Shown here: in pieces, positions 17,484 through 26,023 of the stretch
Layout of the letters: each line of letters starts with the position of its first letter
Numbering within the stretch: position 1 is the first letter of the stretch
Source of the DNA: Paraflavitalea sp. CAU 1676
Lineage (GTDB): Bacteria > Bacteroidota > Bacteroidia > Chitinophagales > Chitinophagaceae
Assembly: GCF_029223285.1 (NCBI RefSeq)
Contig: NZ_JARHUJ010000002.1
Location: forward strand, 310,001-374,000
Reading direction: 5' to 3'
DNA length: 64,000 nucleotides
Position numbers and translations under genes: made by a program
The notes under the pieces: model-generated
Told to the model about the DNA's origin: nothing
What the model saw: only the letters and a program-made list of their open reading frames with translations
The model's database searches: none

Positions 17484-19772
17484 ATGAGAATACCGATCCT
17501 CGTTGTTTTATGCTGCTGTTTACTGGCGCCCTTTCTGCAGGCGCAGGATAAATCTACCGAGCCTATTGCTGTTTTATTGAAAAAGCTGTCTGCTACCAAG
17601 GGGGTAGCGCAAGCGAAGCTGTTGCTGACCATTGCCGATTCCTATATTCTGAAACAAGGCGAAGACAAGCTGGATATGGATTCGGCGAAGCGGTTCATCG
17701 ATCAGGCTGTTGACCTCAACCGTACGCTTAACAATGCGGAAGTTACCGGTACTGCTTATATCATCTGGTCGAAGTGGTACCGTGAGCGGGGTGAACAAGC
17801 GCAGGGGAAAGGTTTTGCTCAAAAGGCGCTCGACTGGGCGGGGCAGCATGAGTTGCCGGTTCAACTGGCGTATGGACATGCAGAAATGGCCGCTTATTTT
17901 AATTGGGAAAAGCCCAGCGATCTTGATGTTAAGATCGATCATGTACGTAAGGCAGCGGAGCTGTTTCGTAAAACAGGTCGTTTAGAAATGCAGGCGCGGA
18001 CTCTCGAGCACCTGGGCGACTGCCTGTTGATACGGGGTGTTGATGAAGAAGCGCTGACTGTGTTGCACAGGGCTGTTGACCTGTACAAAGCTGCGGGTGT
18101 CGATGATCTTCATGGTGTATATGATCTGCTGGGTGGTTTCTATGCTTCCAGTGGTGATTATCCTGAGGGACTGCGCTATGGTTTGCTGGCGGTAAAATCG
18201 ATGGAAGTCCAAAAGGATACTTCCGGCCATTGGCTCGCTATTTATAATACGGTTGGTTTGATCTATAACCGCCTGCGCGACTGGCAAGCCTCCAAAGATT
18301 ATTTTGAGAAAGCTGCGGCTGTTGCCGAGCGCTTTAAGGATAGCTCTGCACTCCGGATTCTCTGGAACAATATTGGCAATTGTTATCATTCGATGGGCAA
18401 GGAAGCCGATGCTTTGCGGATGCTGCGAAAAGTGGGACAGATCTTCACGCCTAAGGACGACGATCCTTTTTCCATTGGCTATTTTCATTCCCTGTTTGGC
18501 GTTTACCTCGAACTCAAAATGATGGACAGCATACGTGTCTATTATCATAAATCGTCTCGTATTCACGACAGGCTACCTTATGATAACCCGAGAAATACTT
18601 ATTACTACTACGTTGCCATCCGATACCATTTGGCCAATAAGCAATTTGACCGTATGCTGATGGCGGCCGACAGTATGAGGGCCTTCGCGCAAAAAAGCAA
18701 ACTCGCCAAGGAAATAGAGCGTTCTTATTACTTCCTGTTCCAGGCAGATTCTGCGTTGGGCAATTTTCCGGCGGCCATTAAACACTATCAACAGCATATT
18801 GCTTTTAAGGATTCTATCCAGAGCGAGGCCAGTCAGAAGCAGGTGAACCGGTTGAAGATCGAATTTGAGACCGATAAGAAAGATTCGGATATTAAGAGCT
18901 TGCAGTTGCAACAAGAGGAAAAGGATTCGCAACTGCAAGCTGCCAGTCTGCGATTTAAGGTGATCATTGCGGGCATCGTGATGCTACTTATCCTGCTTGT
19001 GCTGGTGTACAGCCGCTATCAGCTCAAGATAAAGAGCAACCGGCAGCTCCTTGAACAGAAGGAATTGATCGACAGTAAAAATGAACGGCTGGAAGTGATG
19101 AACAAAGAGCAGGAAAAGCTGCTGGAGGAGAAGGAGTGGCTGATGAAAGAGATCCACCACCGGGTAAAGAACAATTTGCAGGTGGTGATCAGTTTGCTCA
19201 ATACCCAATCGGTTTACCTCGATAACGAGCGCGCCAAAGAGGCTATTATGCAAAGCCAGCACCGGATGCACGCCATGTCGCTCATTCACCAAAGGTTGTA
19301 TCAATCCGACAGTCTGGCCGTGATCGATATGCGCACATACATTCATGAGCTGATAGGATACCTGCGGGATAGTCTGGACATGGCGGGGAAGGTCCGCTTC
19401 CTATATGAAGTGGATGATATACGGCTCGATACAGTGCAGGCGGTGCCCATTGGCCTCATTCTGAATGAAGCCATCACCAATTCGATCAAATACGCTTTTC
19501 CAGACAATGCAAGGGGTTCTTTGATGGTTTTCTTGAGCAGACAGCCGGAGGGACTTTTGCTTTTGAAAGTGGAAGACGACGGCGTAGGCTTGCCTGAAGG
19601 GTTTGACGTGTTGAAAGCGCAGTCGATGGGCATGAACCTGATCAACATCCTGGCGCGGCAACTGGGCGGGCAGTTAACCTACATGAATCGTTCGGGATTC
19701 TGCTTGCAAATTAGCTTTGCAGCGGATGAAGCGGGGGCTGCGACGAATGAATTGGAGCGAATGGTGGTGTGA
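17484..19772 (+). CDS. TPR-containing sensor histidine kinase (HisKA_2 type)
   Basis: 762 residues. Signal peptide at 1-20, periplasmic TPR helices at about 35-440 (for example GLIYNRLRDWQASKDYFEKA and NIGNCYHSMGKEADALRML), a coiled coil, one membrane helix at about 491-512 (VIIAGIVMLLILLVLVY), a second coiled coil, then the kinase. The phosphoacceptor block EIHHRVKNNLQ places His558/559 at the HisKA_2 site. ATP-binding boxes follow: LILNEAITNSIKYAF (N), VEDDGVGLP (G1), SMGMNLI (G2). It is a typical Bacteroidota TPR sensor kinase. No response regulator is encoded next to it. A TAGTTTTG box 53 bp upstream resembles a -7 element. Confidence 0.9.
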   Translation: MRIPILVVLCCCLLAPFLQAQDKSTEPIAVLLKKLSATKGVAQAKLLLTIADSYILKQGEDKLDMDSAKRFIDQAVDLNRTLNNAEVTGTAYIIWSKWYRERGEQAQGKGFAQKALDWAGQHELPVQLAYGHAEMAAYFNWEKPSDLDVKIDHVRKAAELFRKTGRLEMQARTLEHLGDCLLIRGVDEEALTVLHRAVDLYKAAGVDDLHGVYDLLGGFYASSGDYPEGLRYGLLAVKSMEVQKDTSGHWLAIYNTVGLIYNRLRDWQASKDYFEKAAAVAERFKDSSALRILWNNIGNCYHSMGKEADALRMLRKVGQIFTPKDDDPFSIGYFHSLFGVYLELKMMDSIRVYYHKSSRIHDRLPYDNPRNTYYYYVAIRYHLANKQFDRMLMAADSMRAFAQKSKLAKEIERSYYFLFQADSALGNFPAAIKHYQQHIAFKDSIQSEASQKQVNRLKIEFETDKKDSDIKSLQLQQEEKDSQLQAASLRFKVIIAGIVMLLILLVLVYSRYQLKIKSNRQLLEQKELIDSKNERLEVMNKEQEKLLEEKEWLMKEIHHRVKNNLQVVISLLNTQSVYLDNERAKEAIMQSQHRMHAMSLIHQRLYQSDSLAVIDMRTYIHELIGYLRDSLDMAGKVRFLYEVDDIRLDTVQAVPIGLILNEAITNSIKYAFPDNARGSLMVFLSRQPEGLLLLKVEDDGVGLPEGFDVLKAQSMGMNLINILARQLGGQLTYMNRSGFCLQISFAADEAGAATNELERMVV

Positions 19773-19875
19773 AGCGGTTTTTGAAAAAGGAAGGCTGTGT
19801 GTTTCGGAAGGCTGTCGTTGCCGATGCGTGTCCGTAAGGGTTGTGAATTTGCGGGAGGGTGATTATCTTACGTGC

Positions 19876-20502
19876 ATGAAGAAATGTTTTTACCTCTTAG
19901 CCAGCATGGTTTTTCTGGTTGCATCCAGCGGTTTTGCGCAATTGACCACCACAAAAGTACCAATCAATCAACTTCCTAAGGATATTAAATACAGTGGTAA
20001 GGTAAAGGAAGCTATTAAGTTTTCCGATAAGGCGGGGGAGCAGCTCGTGATTATTACTGAAACGGGTGAGTACGTAGATAAAAAGCTGAAGCACGAAAAT
20101 GATGGTCGTGACGCTGAAGTGTATGCATACCTGTTTCAGTTGACTGGAGGTACGGTTAAACAATCCTGGAGGATATACGACTTTATCCATGACTGCGAAG
20201 TCGATCTTGCGGCTTCGTTTGTGAAAAATACTTTACAGGTCACCGATCTGGACAAAAACGGAATTGCGGAAGTGTGGGTGATGTACACGACGGTTTGTCA
20301 CGGAGATGTGAGTCCGATGGAAATGAAGGTGATCATGTACCAGGGCGCTCAGAAATATGCGATGCGGGGAGAAACAAGGGTGAAGGCCTCCGAGACGGAG
20401 ACTTATGGCGGCGATTATAAATTTGATCCTGCTTTTGTGAAAGCGCCGAAAGTCATCAGGGATTTTGCGATGAAACTGTGGAAAGAGCATGTGGATGAAT
20501 AG
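19876..20502 (+). CDS. secreted protein of M949_RS01915-like family
   Basis: 208 residues from the ATG at 19876, with signal peptide MKKCFYLLASMVFLVASSGF. The mature part has an FG-GAP-like calcium-loop pattern (VTDLDKNGIAEVWVMYTT), then CHGDVSPMEMKVIMYQGAQK and a C-terminal VIRDFAMKLWKEH. This order matches a Bacteroidota family that databases label as surface-polysaccharide biosynthesis after one Flavobacteria locus; that role is not demonstrated here. No polysaccharide genes are nearby. Confidence 0.65.
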   Translation: MKKCFYLLASMVFLVASSGFAQLTTTKVPINQLPKDIKYSGKVKEAIKFSDKAGEQLVIITETGEYVDKKLKHENDGRDAEVYAYLFQLTGGTVKQSWRIYDFIHDCEVDLAASFVKNTLQVTDLDKNGIAEVWVMYTTVCHGDVSPMEMKVIMYQGAQKYAMRGETRVKASETETYGGDYKFDPAFVKAPKVIRDFAMKLWKEHVDE

Positions 20503-20545
20503 TTGGGATTAGGTTGATTTAGGTATTTAGATAATTTCATAATTC

Positions 20546-21130
20546 ATGGCATCGTTAGCAGTCAATACGTTCCGCATTACCGGTTTTTTTAAAAAACACT
20601 GGAGAAGGATACTGTTTTATTGCGTATTGCTCCTGGTAGTTTTATACCTGGCGCCGCGGCAGCATGACTTTTACCTGGAAGACGACGTGGAGCGATTTGA
20701 GCAGGAGCAGGTGACGCCCTTTTTGATCTGGTTTGGTGCGATCGGATCGGTGGCCTTTTTTGTCTTGACATGGGTTTGGTTTAGGGAAATTGTTGGCGCG
20801 TTTTTGGGATGGGTAGGACTTAGTGTGGTCCTTTGTTGGTTCCTGTTGGTTTTTAATGATCAGTGGCTGGCGGCAGGACTTTTTGTGAACCGGTTGTTTG
20901 ATAGAGGTGCCATTGAAAAGAAGTTCGTAGTGGGTTCGCTTGCGGGACTGGAGTTTAATAGGAAGAATTTTCTACTCCATGAGGCTTCGACCGGTACGAG
21001 TTTACGCGATGATCGGGTTACCGAGGTTGTCTACAGGCCCGATCTGAAAGTGAAGGATACAGTTCCGCTAGAATTGACGAAAGGCCTGTTTGGTGTTGGA
21101 TATTATCCGGGTGGGTTTAAGAAAGATTAG
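20546..21130 (+). CDS. membrane protein of unknown function
   Basis: 194 residues. Three predicted membrane helices lie at about 18-36 (ILFYCVLLLVVLYLA), 62-82 (FGAIGSVAFFVLTWVWF) and 88-106 (FLGWVGLSVVLCWFLLVF), with an acidic loop between the first two. The C-terminal 85 residues are soluble, with AGLEFNRKNFLLHEASTGTS. I do not recognise the family. The stop codon overlaps by 3 bases the stop of the convergent gene that follows. Confidence 0.7.
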   Translation: MASLAVNTFRITGFFKKHWRRILFYCVLLLVVLYLAPRQHDFYLEDDVERFEQEQVTPFLIWFGAIGSVAFFVLTWVWFREIVGAFLGWVGLSVVLCWFLLVFNDQWLAAGLFVNRLFDRGAIEKKFVVGSLAGLEFNRKNFLLHEASTGTSLRDDRVTEVVYRPDLKVKDTVPLELTKGLFGVGYYPGGFKKD

Positions 21131-21789
21131 CGGAATATCTCCTTTCCCGATGACAGCAGATCCATAGCGTGAAATAAATTGATGCGGCCGTCTTTTATTT
21201 GAAACGCTTCTTCGTTCAATATCGCCCTTATTGATACTTCAAAGCTTTGTTCCCCTTCAGTGGCCCCGTCTTCCAGTGTCCAGGTAGCTTGTATATTGTC
21301 GAGTGTGTGGGAGAAGGATGGGCATCCTTCCAAGCGGATGTCTTCATTGTACCAGGTGTCGTCATTGATGTAGAGTTTTGTGGATAGCTGGCCAAACAGC
21401 ACCATCGAACCATGCGTGTGGAAGAACGCGAATTGATGCACTTTAATATTCCCCGTAACATAACCATAGGTTCTGGTAAGGCACATTCCACTACATTCTA
21501 TGTTCCCCGCTACCATGAGTATGCAATGGATGCCTCCATAAAGTACGCCGCTTACTTTTAAGTCGCCGATGATATATGTATGTGCGTTTACGTATAAATC
21601 TCCCTCAACGATCAGGTTGCCTGCAAAAACATGGCCTTCGCGTTCGTCTAAATTTCCGGAGTGGGGGACGATTGTATCTTCTCTTGGGAAATCGGGGTCT
21701 GATTTTATCGTCTCCAGGATGCTTTTGGTTTCCTGTGAAAAGTCGTTTGGGTCGATCAGTGCCCTTAACTGGTTTTCGTAATCTTTCAT
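21127..21789 (-). CDS. bactofilin-like (polymer-forming) beta-helix protein
   Basis: 220 residues. Residues about 50-135 show short repeated strands with regular glycine and valine (AGNLIVEGDLYVNAHTYIIG, then DLKVSGVLYGG and VAGNIECSG), the pattern of a right-handed beta-helix as in bactofilins. The flanking parts are acidic and without known motifs. No signal peptide, so it is likely cytoplasmic. It is not a standard bactofilin in length or in the lack of the positively charged tail. Function unknown. Confidence 0.6.
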   Translation of the reverse strand: MKDYENQLRALIDPNDFSQETKSILETIKSDPDFPREDTIVPHSGNLDEREGHVFAGNLIVEGDLYVNAHTYIIGDLKVSGVLYGGIHCILMVAGNIECSGMCLTRTYGYVTGNIKVHQFAFFHTHGSMVLFGQLSTKLYINDDTWYNEDIRLEGCPSFSHTLDNIQATWTLEDGATEGEQSFEVSIRAILNEEAFQIKDGRINLFHAMDLLSSGKEIFR

Positions 21790-21882
21790 GATGGGTAAGA
21801 TAGCCTGATTTGGCTTTTACTCCCAATGATCCCGTTTCGACTGTTTATTTTGGTGGTGGAACAGGCATGGATAATATTGCAG

Positions 21883-21908
21883 CGGCCCGGCTGGTTCCTG
21901 CCGGGCCG
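21883..21908. terminator. GC-rich hairpin downstream of nuclease gene
   Basis: CGGCCCGGC (21883-21891) and GCCGGGCCG (21900-21908) form a perfect 9-bp stem with an 8-nt loop, just after the stop of the leftward gene at 21931. No long T-run follows on either strand, so it may be a weak terminator or an mRNA-end protecting structure. Confidence 0.45.
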
Positions 21909-21930
21909 TTGTGTAGTAATAAATTGTTAC

Positions 21931-23019
21931 TTAATTGGCTGCCGCCTTCTCGGCATCATATTTCTCAACCGTTTTGTGCAACTGGTCGGCGTGTTTGAAT
22001 ATGTCATCGACGGTTATGATCTCGATCCTCGTTTCTTTTTTCTGTTCGTCGAAGGTGCCGATATAACGCTTTGAGCCGTTCAGGTAGAGTCTGCAGATCG
22101 TTTTCCGGTTGTTGTCGTCCAGTAGTATGGCGAAATAGGATTGGGCGTCCCGAAAGGCGATGCGGGAGGCATTGACCTTTTGCCGTAGGATGGTCTTGAC
22201 GATCAGGAATCCTTCCCGCTCTTCCTCGGTCGTTTCAATCTTCGATCCTTTGTCTTCTTCTGTGAGGTTAACGGTTTCTGGTTCCGCTGCTGCCTGTTCG
22301 GCCTCATTTTCTTTCTTGAGGGCCGATTTTAGTCTTTCAGTGATCAGGTCATTGATGTATTGCTGGATCGACTTTTTCGTTAGTCCGGTAAACTGCTCAA
22401 CAATCTTTGCGGTCAGCATTCCCTGGTATATCTGACGAGCGAAATGGCGCACAAAGCCTTCCGAAGGGTTCTGGAATTCTGCATTGATTAGTGTCTTCAG
22501 TTCGTTCATGTATTTCAACTCGCTGGCGGTGTTCTGGATATTGCCAACATCGAAGTAAGACTTGTGGAATTTCTTCAGCTCTTCAATCTGATTATCCCTG
22601 ATATCGGTGACATTGAATTCGAAGAAGGGTTTTTCATCCATTTTGTTCGGCTCAACCAGGTCGGTATAGAACCGGTAGATGATGCCATTGGAGAGTAATC
22701 CGAACTTTGCTGAGGTGGTATGGAAATAGCGGAATAGTTGCGAGTTGTGCGGATCAAGGCTTTCACCCCAATGCTTGCATTCTATGAGTATACAGGGTTG
22801 GCCGTCTTTCATGATGGCGTAGTCTACTTTTTCGCCTTTTTTGATTCCGATATCTGCAATAAATTCCGGCATCACTTCAAACGGATTGAACACATCGTAT
22901 CCAAGCGCTTTGATAAAAGGCATGATCAGGGCGTTCTTGGTTGCCTCTTCTGTCTGGATCTGGTCCTTTAGTTTTTCGACACGATCGGCAAAGAGTTTGA
23001 TTTCGTCTCTGAAGTCCAT
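21931..23019 (-). CDS. solitary type I restriction HsdR-N domain nuclease
   Basis: 362 residues. The N-terminal 180 residues match the HsdR N-terminal endonuclease domain: FIKALGYDVFNPFEVMPEF, then the PD-(D/E)xK core with KVDYAIM (Asp66) and ILIECKHW (Glu80, Lys82). The helicase motor and the HsdM/HsdS subunits are absent, in the protein and around it. The middle part is helical (RHFARQIYQGMLTAKIVEQF). The last 75 residues form a strand-rich domain (RKTICRLYLNGSKRYIGTFD) often paired with this nuclease in stand-alone proteins. It could act in defence or in DNA repair. Single gene. Confidence 0.8.
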   Translation of the reverse strand: MDFRDEIKLFADRVEKLKDQIQTEEATKNALIMPFIKALGYDVFNPFEVMPEFIADIGIKKGEKVDYAIMKDGQPCILIECKHWGESLDPHNSQLFRYFHTTSAKFGLLSNGIIYRFYTDLVEPNKMDEKPFFEFNVTDIRDNQIEELKKFHKSYFDVGNIQNTASELKYMNELKTLINAEFQNPSEGFVRHFARQIYQGMLTAKIVEQFTGLTKKSIQQYINDLITERLKSALKKENEAEQAAAEPETVNLTEEDKGSKIETTEEEREGFLIVKTILRQKVNASRIAFRDAQSYFAILLDDNNRKTICRLYLNGSKRYIGTFDEQKKETRIEIITVDDIFKHADQLHKTVEKYDAEKAAAN

Positions 23020-23400
23020 GGTGAGTTTTTTAGGAGTTTATATATGAGATTTATGGAATTGTGGGTTTTGATCTGCTGGTAGCGAGCCTTGTATTGCCTG
23101 GCCGGGAAGCTGCTGTGCCGATCGGGCACTTTTCCCAAAAAGAAGCCCCGCATGGAAATGCAGGGCGTACACTAATCAAATTCGTTAACCATTAAACCTT
23201 ATCCTTTATTATAGAAACAACTTTTCCGCACATCTGTACCAAAGGGAACCACAACTATTTTTAAAATAATTTGATTTCGATGATGCTGATCAAGTTTGAC
23301 GTAAGTCATGCTTGGATTGGGTCATCGGTTCTGACCGGTTTCGCTAGAAATGTGGTTTGCTTGCACTCCTAGGCTACCGGGGTGCGGGCCGACTCGTCTA

Positions 23401-23481
23401 AGGGTGGCCAGGGAGGGCTACAGGAGTTGTACGGATATGGTAGTCCCGTAGAGCAGCCGCAGACCATTCCCTGACCACCCT
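23401..23481. other. structured intergenic element, candidate RNA
   Basis: The 520-bp gap 23020-23543 has no gene. It holds a long inverted repeat: 23401-23414 pairs with 23468-23481 over 14 bp with one mismatch. Inside it GGCT (23416-23419) can pair with AGCC (23455-23458), and TACGG (23430-23434) with CCGTA (23446-23450). The nesting of three stems in order looks like a folded RNA rather than a simple terminator, since no T-run follows. Which strand would be transcribed is not clear. Confidence 0.4.
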
Positions 23482-23543
23482 CAGGCAACCCCCTCCCTGT
23501 GGTACTGCTATTAATCTGATACAAAGTGCCTTTGGGCCACCTA

Positions 23544-24533
23544 TTACCTTACCAGTACCTGTTTGTTCTGTATTGTGCCATCCGCCAATTGCACCCGCAG
23601 GTAATAGTTTCCCGCCGATAATGCCGGCATAGTATACCTATCCTGGTATCCTTTCCAGGACTTTAACAACATACCTCCGGCGTTACACAGCTCAATACGG
23701 CCGATTTGGGCGGGTTCTGCTCCGGACAGCACAAAGTGTCCATTGACCGGATTTGGGTGTATTGTGAGGCTTCCTATGGTGTTTTCCGGGCCAACCCGTA
23801 CCACCTTCGATAAGGTATGCCGGCCATCGAGGTCGGTTTGGCGGATGCGGTAGTACAGTCCGCCGCTATGGTTAGGCCGATCTGCTTGCCGGTATTCGCG
23901 TTGTGCCTGCTGGTTGGTGGCCGGTATCCGCGACAGCGCAACCACCCATTGTTGCCCATTGGTGCTGCGCTCTACATCGAAATGGCTCACCTGGTCTTCT
24001 TGCTCTGTTGTCCAGCGTATTATGACTTCTCCTTGCTGGCGGGAAGCTGTTACCGCACCCCAGCGTAGTGGCAGGGCCAGACTGGCTGCCAGTGCCAGCT
24101 CACCCAACGAAAGATTACTGATGCCCGTCGTATTGACGATGTTGTTGGTGGCGTCGACGGTACTGGCGCCCGCATTTTGCCAGGCGGTGCCATTGTAGGT
24201 GATGAGCTGCAGGGTAGTTTCGGTCAATCCGTTAAGTTCACTGTCGTCGTATTCGAATTGAATGTCGCCGCTAAACAGTAGCGGGGTGGGGTCGATGAGG
24301 TAGACGCGCGTCACGTATGGGTTTGGGAATGGGTGGGTGACTGCGTTGTTGCGTACGATCGATGTGCCGGTGAGCGTAGTTGGCGCAGAAGGCGTCAGTA
24401 TCAGTCCATTGCCCGAGAGAGAACTTCCGCCGGAATACAGTACCAGCGAACCATTGGGGCCCACCGTAATCTGCTGCGCTATACTTGCGTACCCCATCAG
24501 CAATCCTGCTATTATGGCCAGTGTTTGTTTCAT
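23544..24533 (-). CDS. secreted protein with type IX sorting domain
   Basis: 329 residues from the second in-frame ATG (24531-24533); signal peptide MKQTLAIIAGLLMGYASIAQ. The middle contains a fibronectin-like segment (IRWTTEQEDQVSHFDVERST) common in T9SS cargo. The last 75 residues are a type A sorting domain: LTIHPNPVNGHFVLSG, then IELCNAGGMLLKSW and SAGNYYLRVQLADG ending KQVLVR. The sorting domain directs export through the type IX machinery and attachment to the surface. It starts 21 bp after the S74-domain gene, so the two are likely one unit. Confidence 0.88.
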   Translation of the reverse strand: MKQTLAIIAGLLMGYASIAQQITVGPNGSLVLYSGGSSLSGNGLILTPSAPTTLTGTSIVRNNAVTHPFPNPYVTRVYLIDPTPLLFSGDIQFEYDDSELNGLTETTLQLITYNGTAWQNAGASTVDATNNIVNTTGISNLSLGELALAASLALPLRWGAVTASRQQGEVIIRWTTEQEDQVSHFDVERSTNGQQWVVALSRIPATNQQAQREYRQADRPNHSGGLYYRIRQTDLDGRHTLSKVVRVGPENTIGSLTIHPNPVNGHFVLSGAEPAQIGRIELCNAGGMLLKSWKGYQDRYTMPALSAGNYYLRVQLADGTIQNKQVLVR

Positions 24534-24554
24534 GGTCATTGGTTTGGTGATGGT

Positions 24555-25739
24555 TTATGCGATGCGGCGACGGAGGAGTACGATCAATAGAAATATGGCA
24601 CATGCGATGAGCGCAATGGTGATGGGTATGCCGGCCCTGCTGCGGCCTACCTGTATTTCGAGCACTTCCAGTCTGCCGCGGAGCGCTTCATTGTCGGCCT
24701 TCATTTGTTGCAGGTCGATTGCCTGGCTGCGGGTGCGTGCTTCGAGTGCCTGGATGCTTACGAGTGACACGCCATCGGCATCGACGGTGCCAATGCTTTT
24801 TTCGTCACTGCCCAATTGAAAGGCTGCATAAAAATCCTGCGAGGTAGGACCGATGTGACGGATGTCGTTTGCTTCGGCCCGGTAGCTCCAGCGCCGGATG
24901 GGTAACTGGCGCAGCTTACCTAGTATCTCTTCGCCAGTTATTTCTTCAAACAAATGCTTGCGGCTTACATCGGAGGCATTTTGCCATACGCCGCCGGTGG
25001 TGAGCAGGGCGCCGGTAGAGGTGGAGATGACGGCGCTGGCTTGCCCCCAGTTACTGACGCTGGCGCCCGATTGAAGGGTTACGCCGGTGCTGAGGTTGGA
25101 GGAGGTGAAGATGCGGAAGCCGCCCGATACGCGCCAGTTGGCTGAATGGTTGACGCCCGCCCTGATGGTGTCGACGGTAGAGCGGTCGCCAAATACAAAG
25201 CTGCCCTGCCGTGCATTGGTATGCGAGTGGTAGCCCAGGGCTACGGAGGCTGCGCCGGAGGCGGTATTTTGTTCGCCCATAGCGAAGGAGGATGCCTGCA
25301 CCGCCTGGCATAGTTTTCCGGCGGCAAAGCTATTGTCGCCCGATGCCCGGGTGTCTTGACCCATGGCTACTGACCACCAGCCTATATTGGCATCGTCCCA
25401 TTGGGTGCCGGTTACATCGCCGGCCCGGAAGGCTGCTTTTTCCGGATACCACAGCATCCGGGTGCCGGCGCCTTCCGCCACGATATTGGTGGTGGGGCTG
25501 GCGTTATAGGCGCCGCCTACATAGAGCCCGCCATTCACATGCAGGCTTAACCGGGTGGTAAGTGTGGCATCGCGCATGGCGACGAGTGTGTCGGGCACCT
25601 GGGCTGTTGCGGGTGTGGCGCAGTTAAGTAGTGTGAACAGGACCAGTACAGCCCATCGATAGTTGCGCAATTTGGTGAAGGCCGCTGATTTGTTGCCGTT
25701 GCAAGCGATTGCAGATGCAGGTGTTGATGTAGCGATCAT
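24555..25739 (-). CDS. tail-fibre-type S74 chaperone-domain protein with C-terminal membrane helix
   Basis: 394 residues from the ATG at 25737-25739. After a hydrophobic export region come head-like repeats (MGQDTRASGDNSFAAGKLCQ, ASSFAMGEQNTASGAASVAL), as in trimeric fibres and YadA-like heads. An S74 intramolecular-chaperone domain follows, with SDVSRKHLFEEITGEEILGK carrying the Ser-Asp...Lys start where self-cleavage occurs in the family. Then comes a coiled coil (LQQMKADNEALRGRLEVLE) and a membrane helix (IPITIALIACAIFLLIVLL) with an Arg-rich end. In phage fibres the S74 domain is released; here it is tethered. Expressed with the T9SS-sorted neighbour. Confidence 0.8.
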   Translation of the reverse strand: MIATSTPASAIACNGNKSAAFTKLRNYRWAVLVLFTLLNCATPATAQVPDTLVAMRDATLTTRLSLHVNGGLYVGGAYNASPTTNIVAEGAGTRMLWYPEKAAFRAGDVTGTQWDDANIGWWSVAMGQDTRASGDNSFAAGKLCQAVQASSFAMGEQNTASGAASVALGYHSHTNARQGSFVFGDRSTVDTIRAGVNHSANWRVSGGFRIFTSSNLSTGVTLQSGASVSNWGQASAVISTSTGALLTTGGVWQNASDVSRKHLFEEITGEEILGKLRQLPIRRWSYRAEANDIRHIGPTSQDFYAAFQLGSDEKSIGTVDADGVSLVSIQALEARTRSQAIDLQQMKADNEALRGRLEVLEIQVGRSRAGIPITIALIACAIFLLIVLLRRRIA

Positions 25740-25961
25740 AAGTATAGTATTTGTTGGATGATGTAACGGGTTGATCTGGTGCGGCCAGGGCATGACAATG
25801 GATGTCGCCGTCGTTGACGGAGAATCAAAAAGGATGAGGATGCTCGTGAGGTTGTTCTGGAAATGTGGCGTTACCGTTGACGGTTGGATGGGGGATGCGG
25901 GAACGGATTGTTGTTTGAGCAGGTACGGCTTACCGGATAAAGTTAAGGCAATCGGTTTGAT

Positions 25962-25994
25962 TTTGGATACAGGTGGTGGTTTGTGTTATCTTTA
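25962..25994 (+). promoter_or_regulatory. Bacteroidota-type promoter of sulfatase gene
   Basis: TTTG at 25962-25965 and TATCTTTA at 25987-25994 are separated by 21 bp, close to the -33/-7 consensus TTTG-N19-21-TAnnTTTG. The start codon is 29 bp downstream. Confidence 0.5.
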
Positions 25995-26023
25995 GTGTCT
26001 TTCGCCCACCAAAACTGTTGTCC

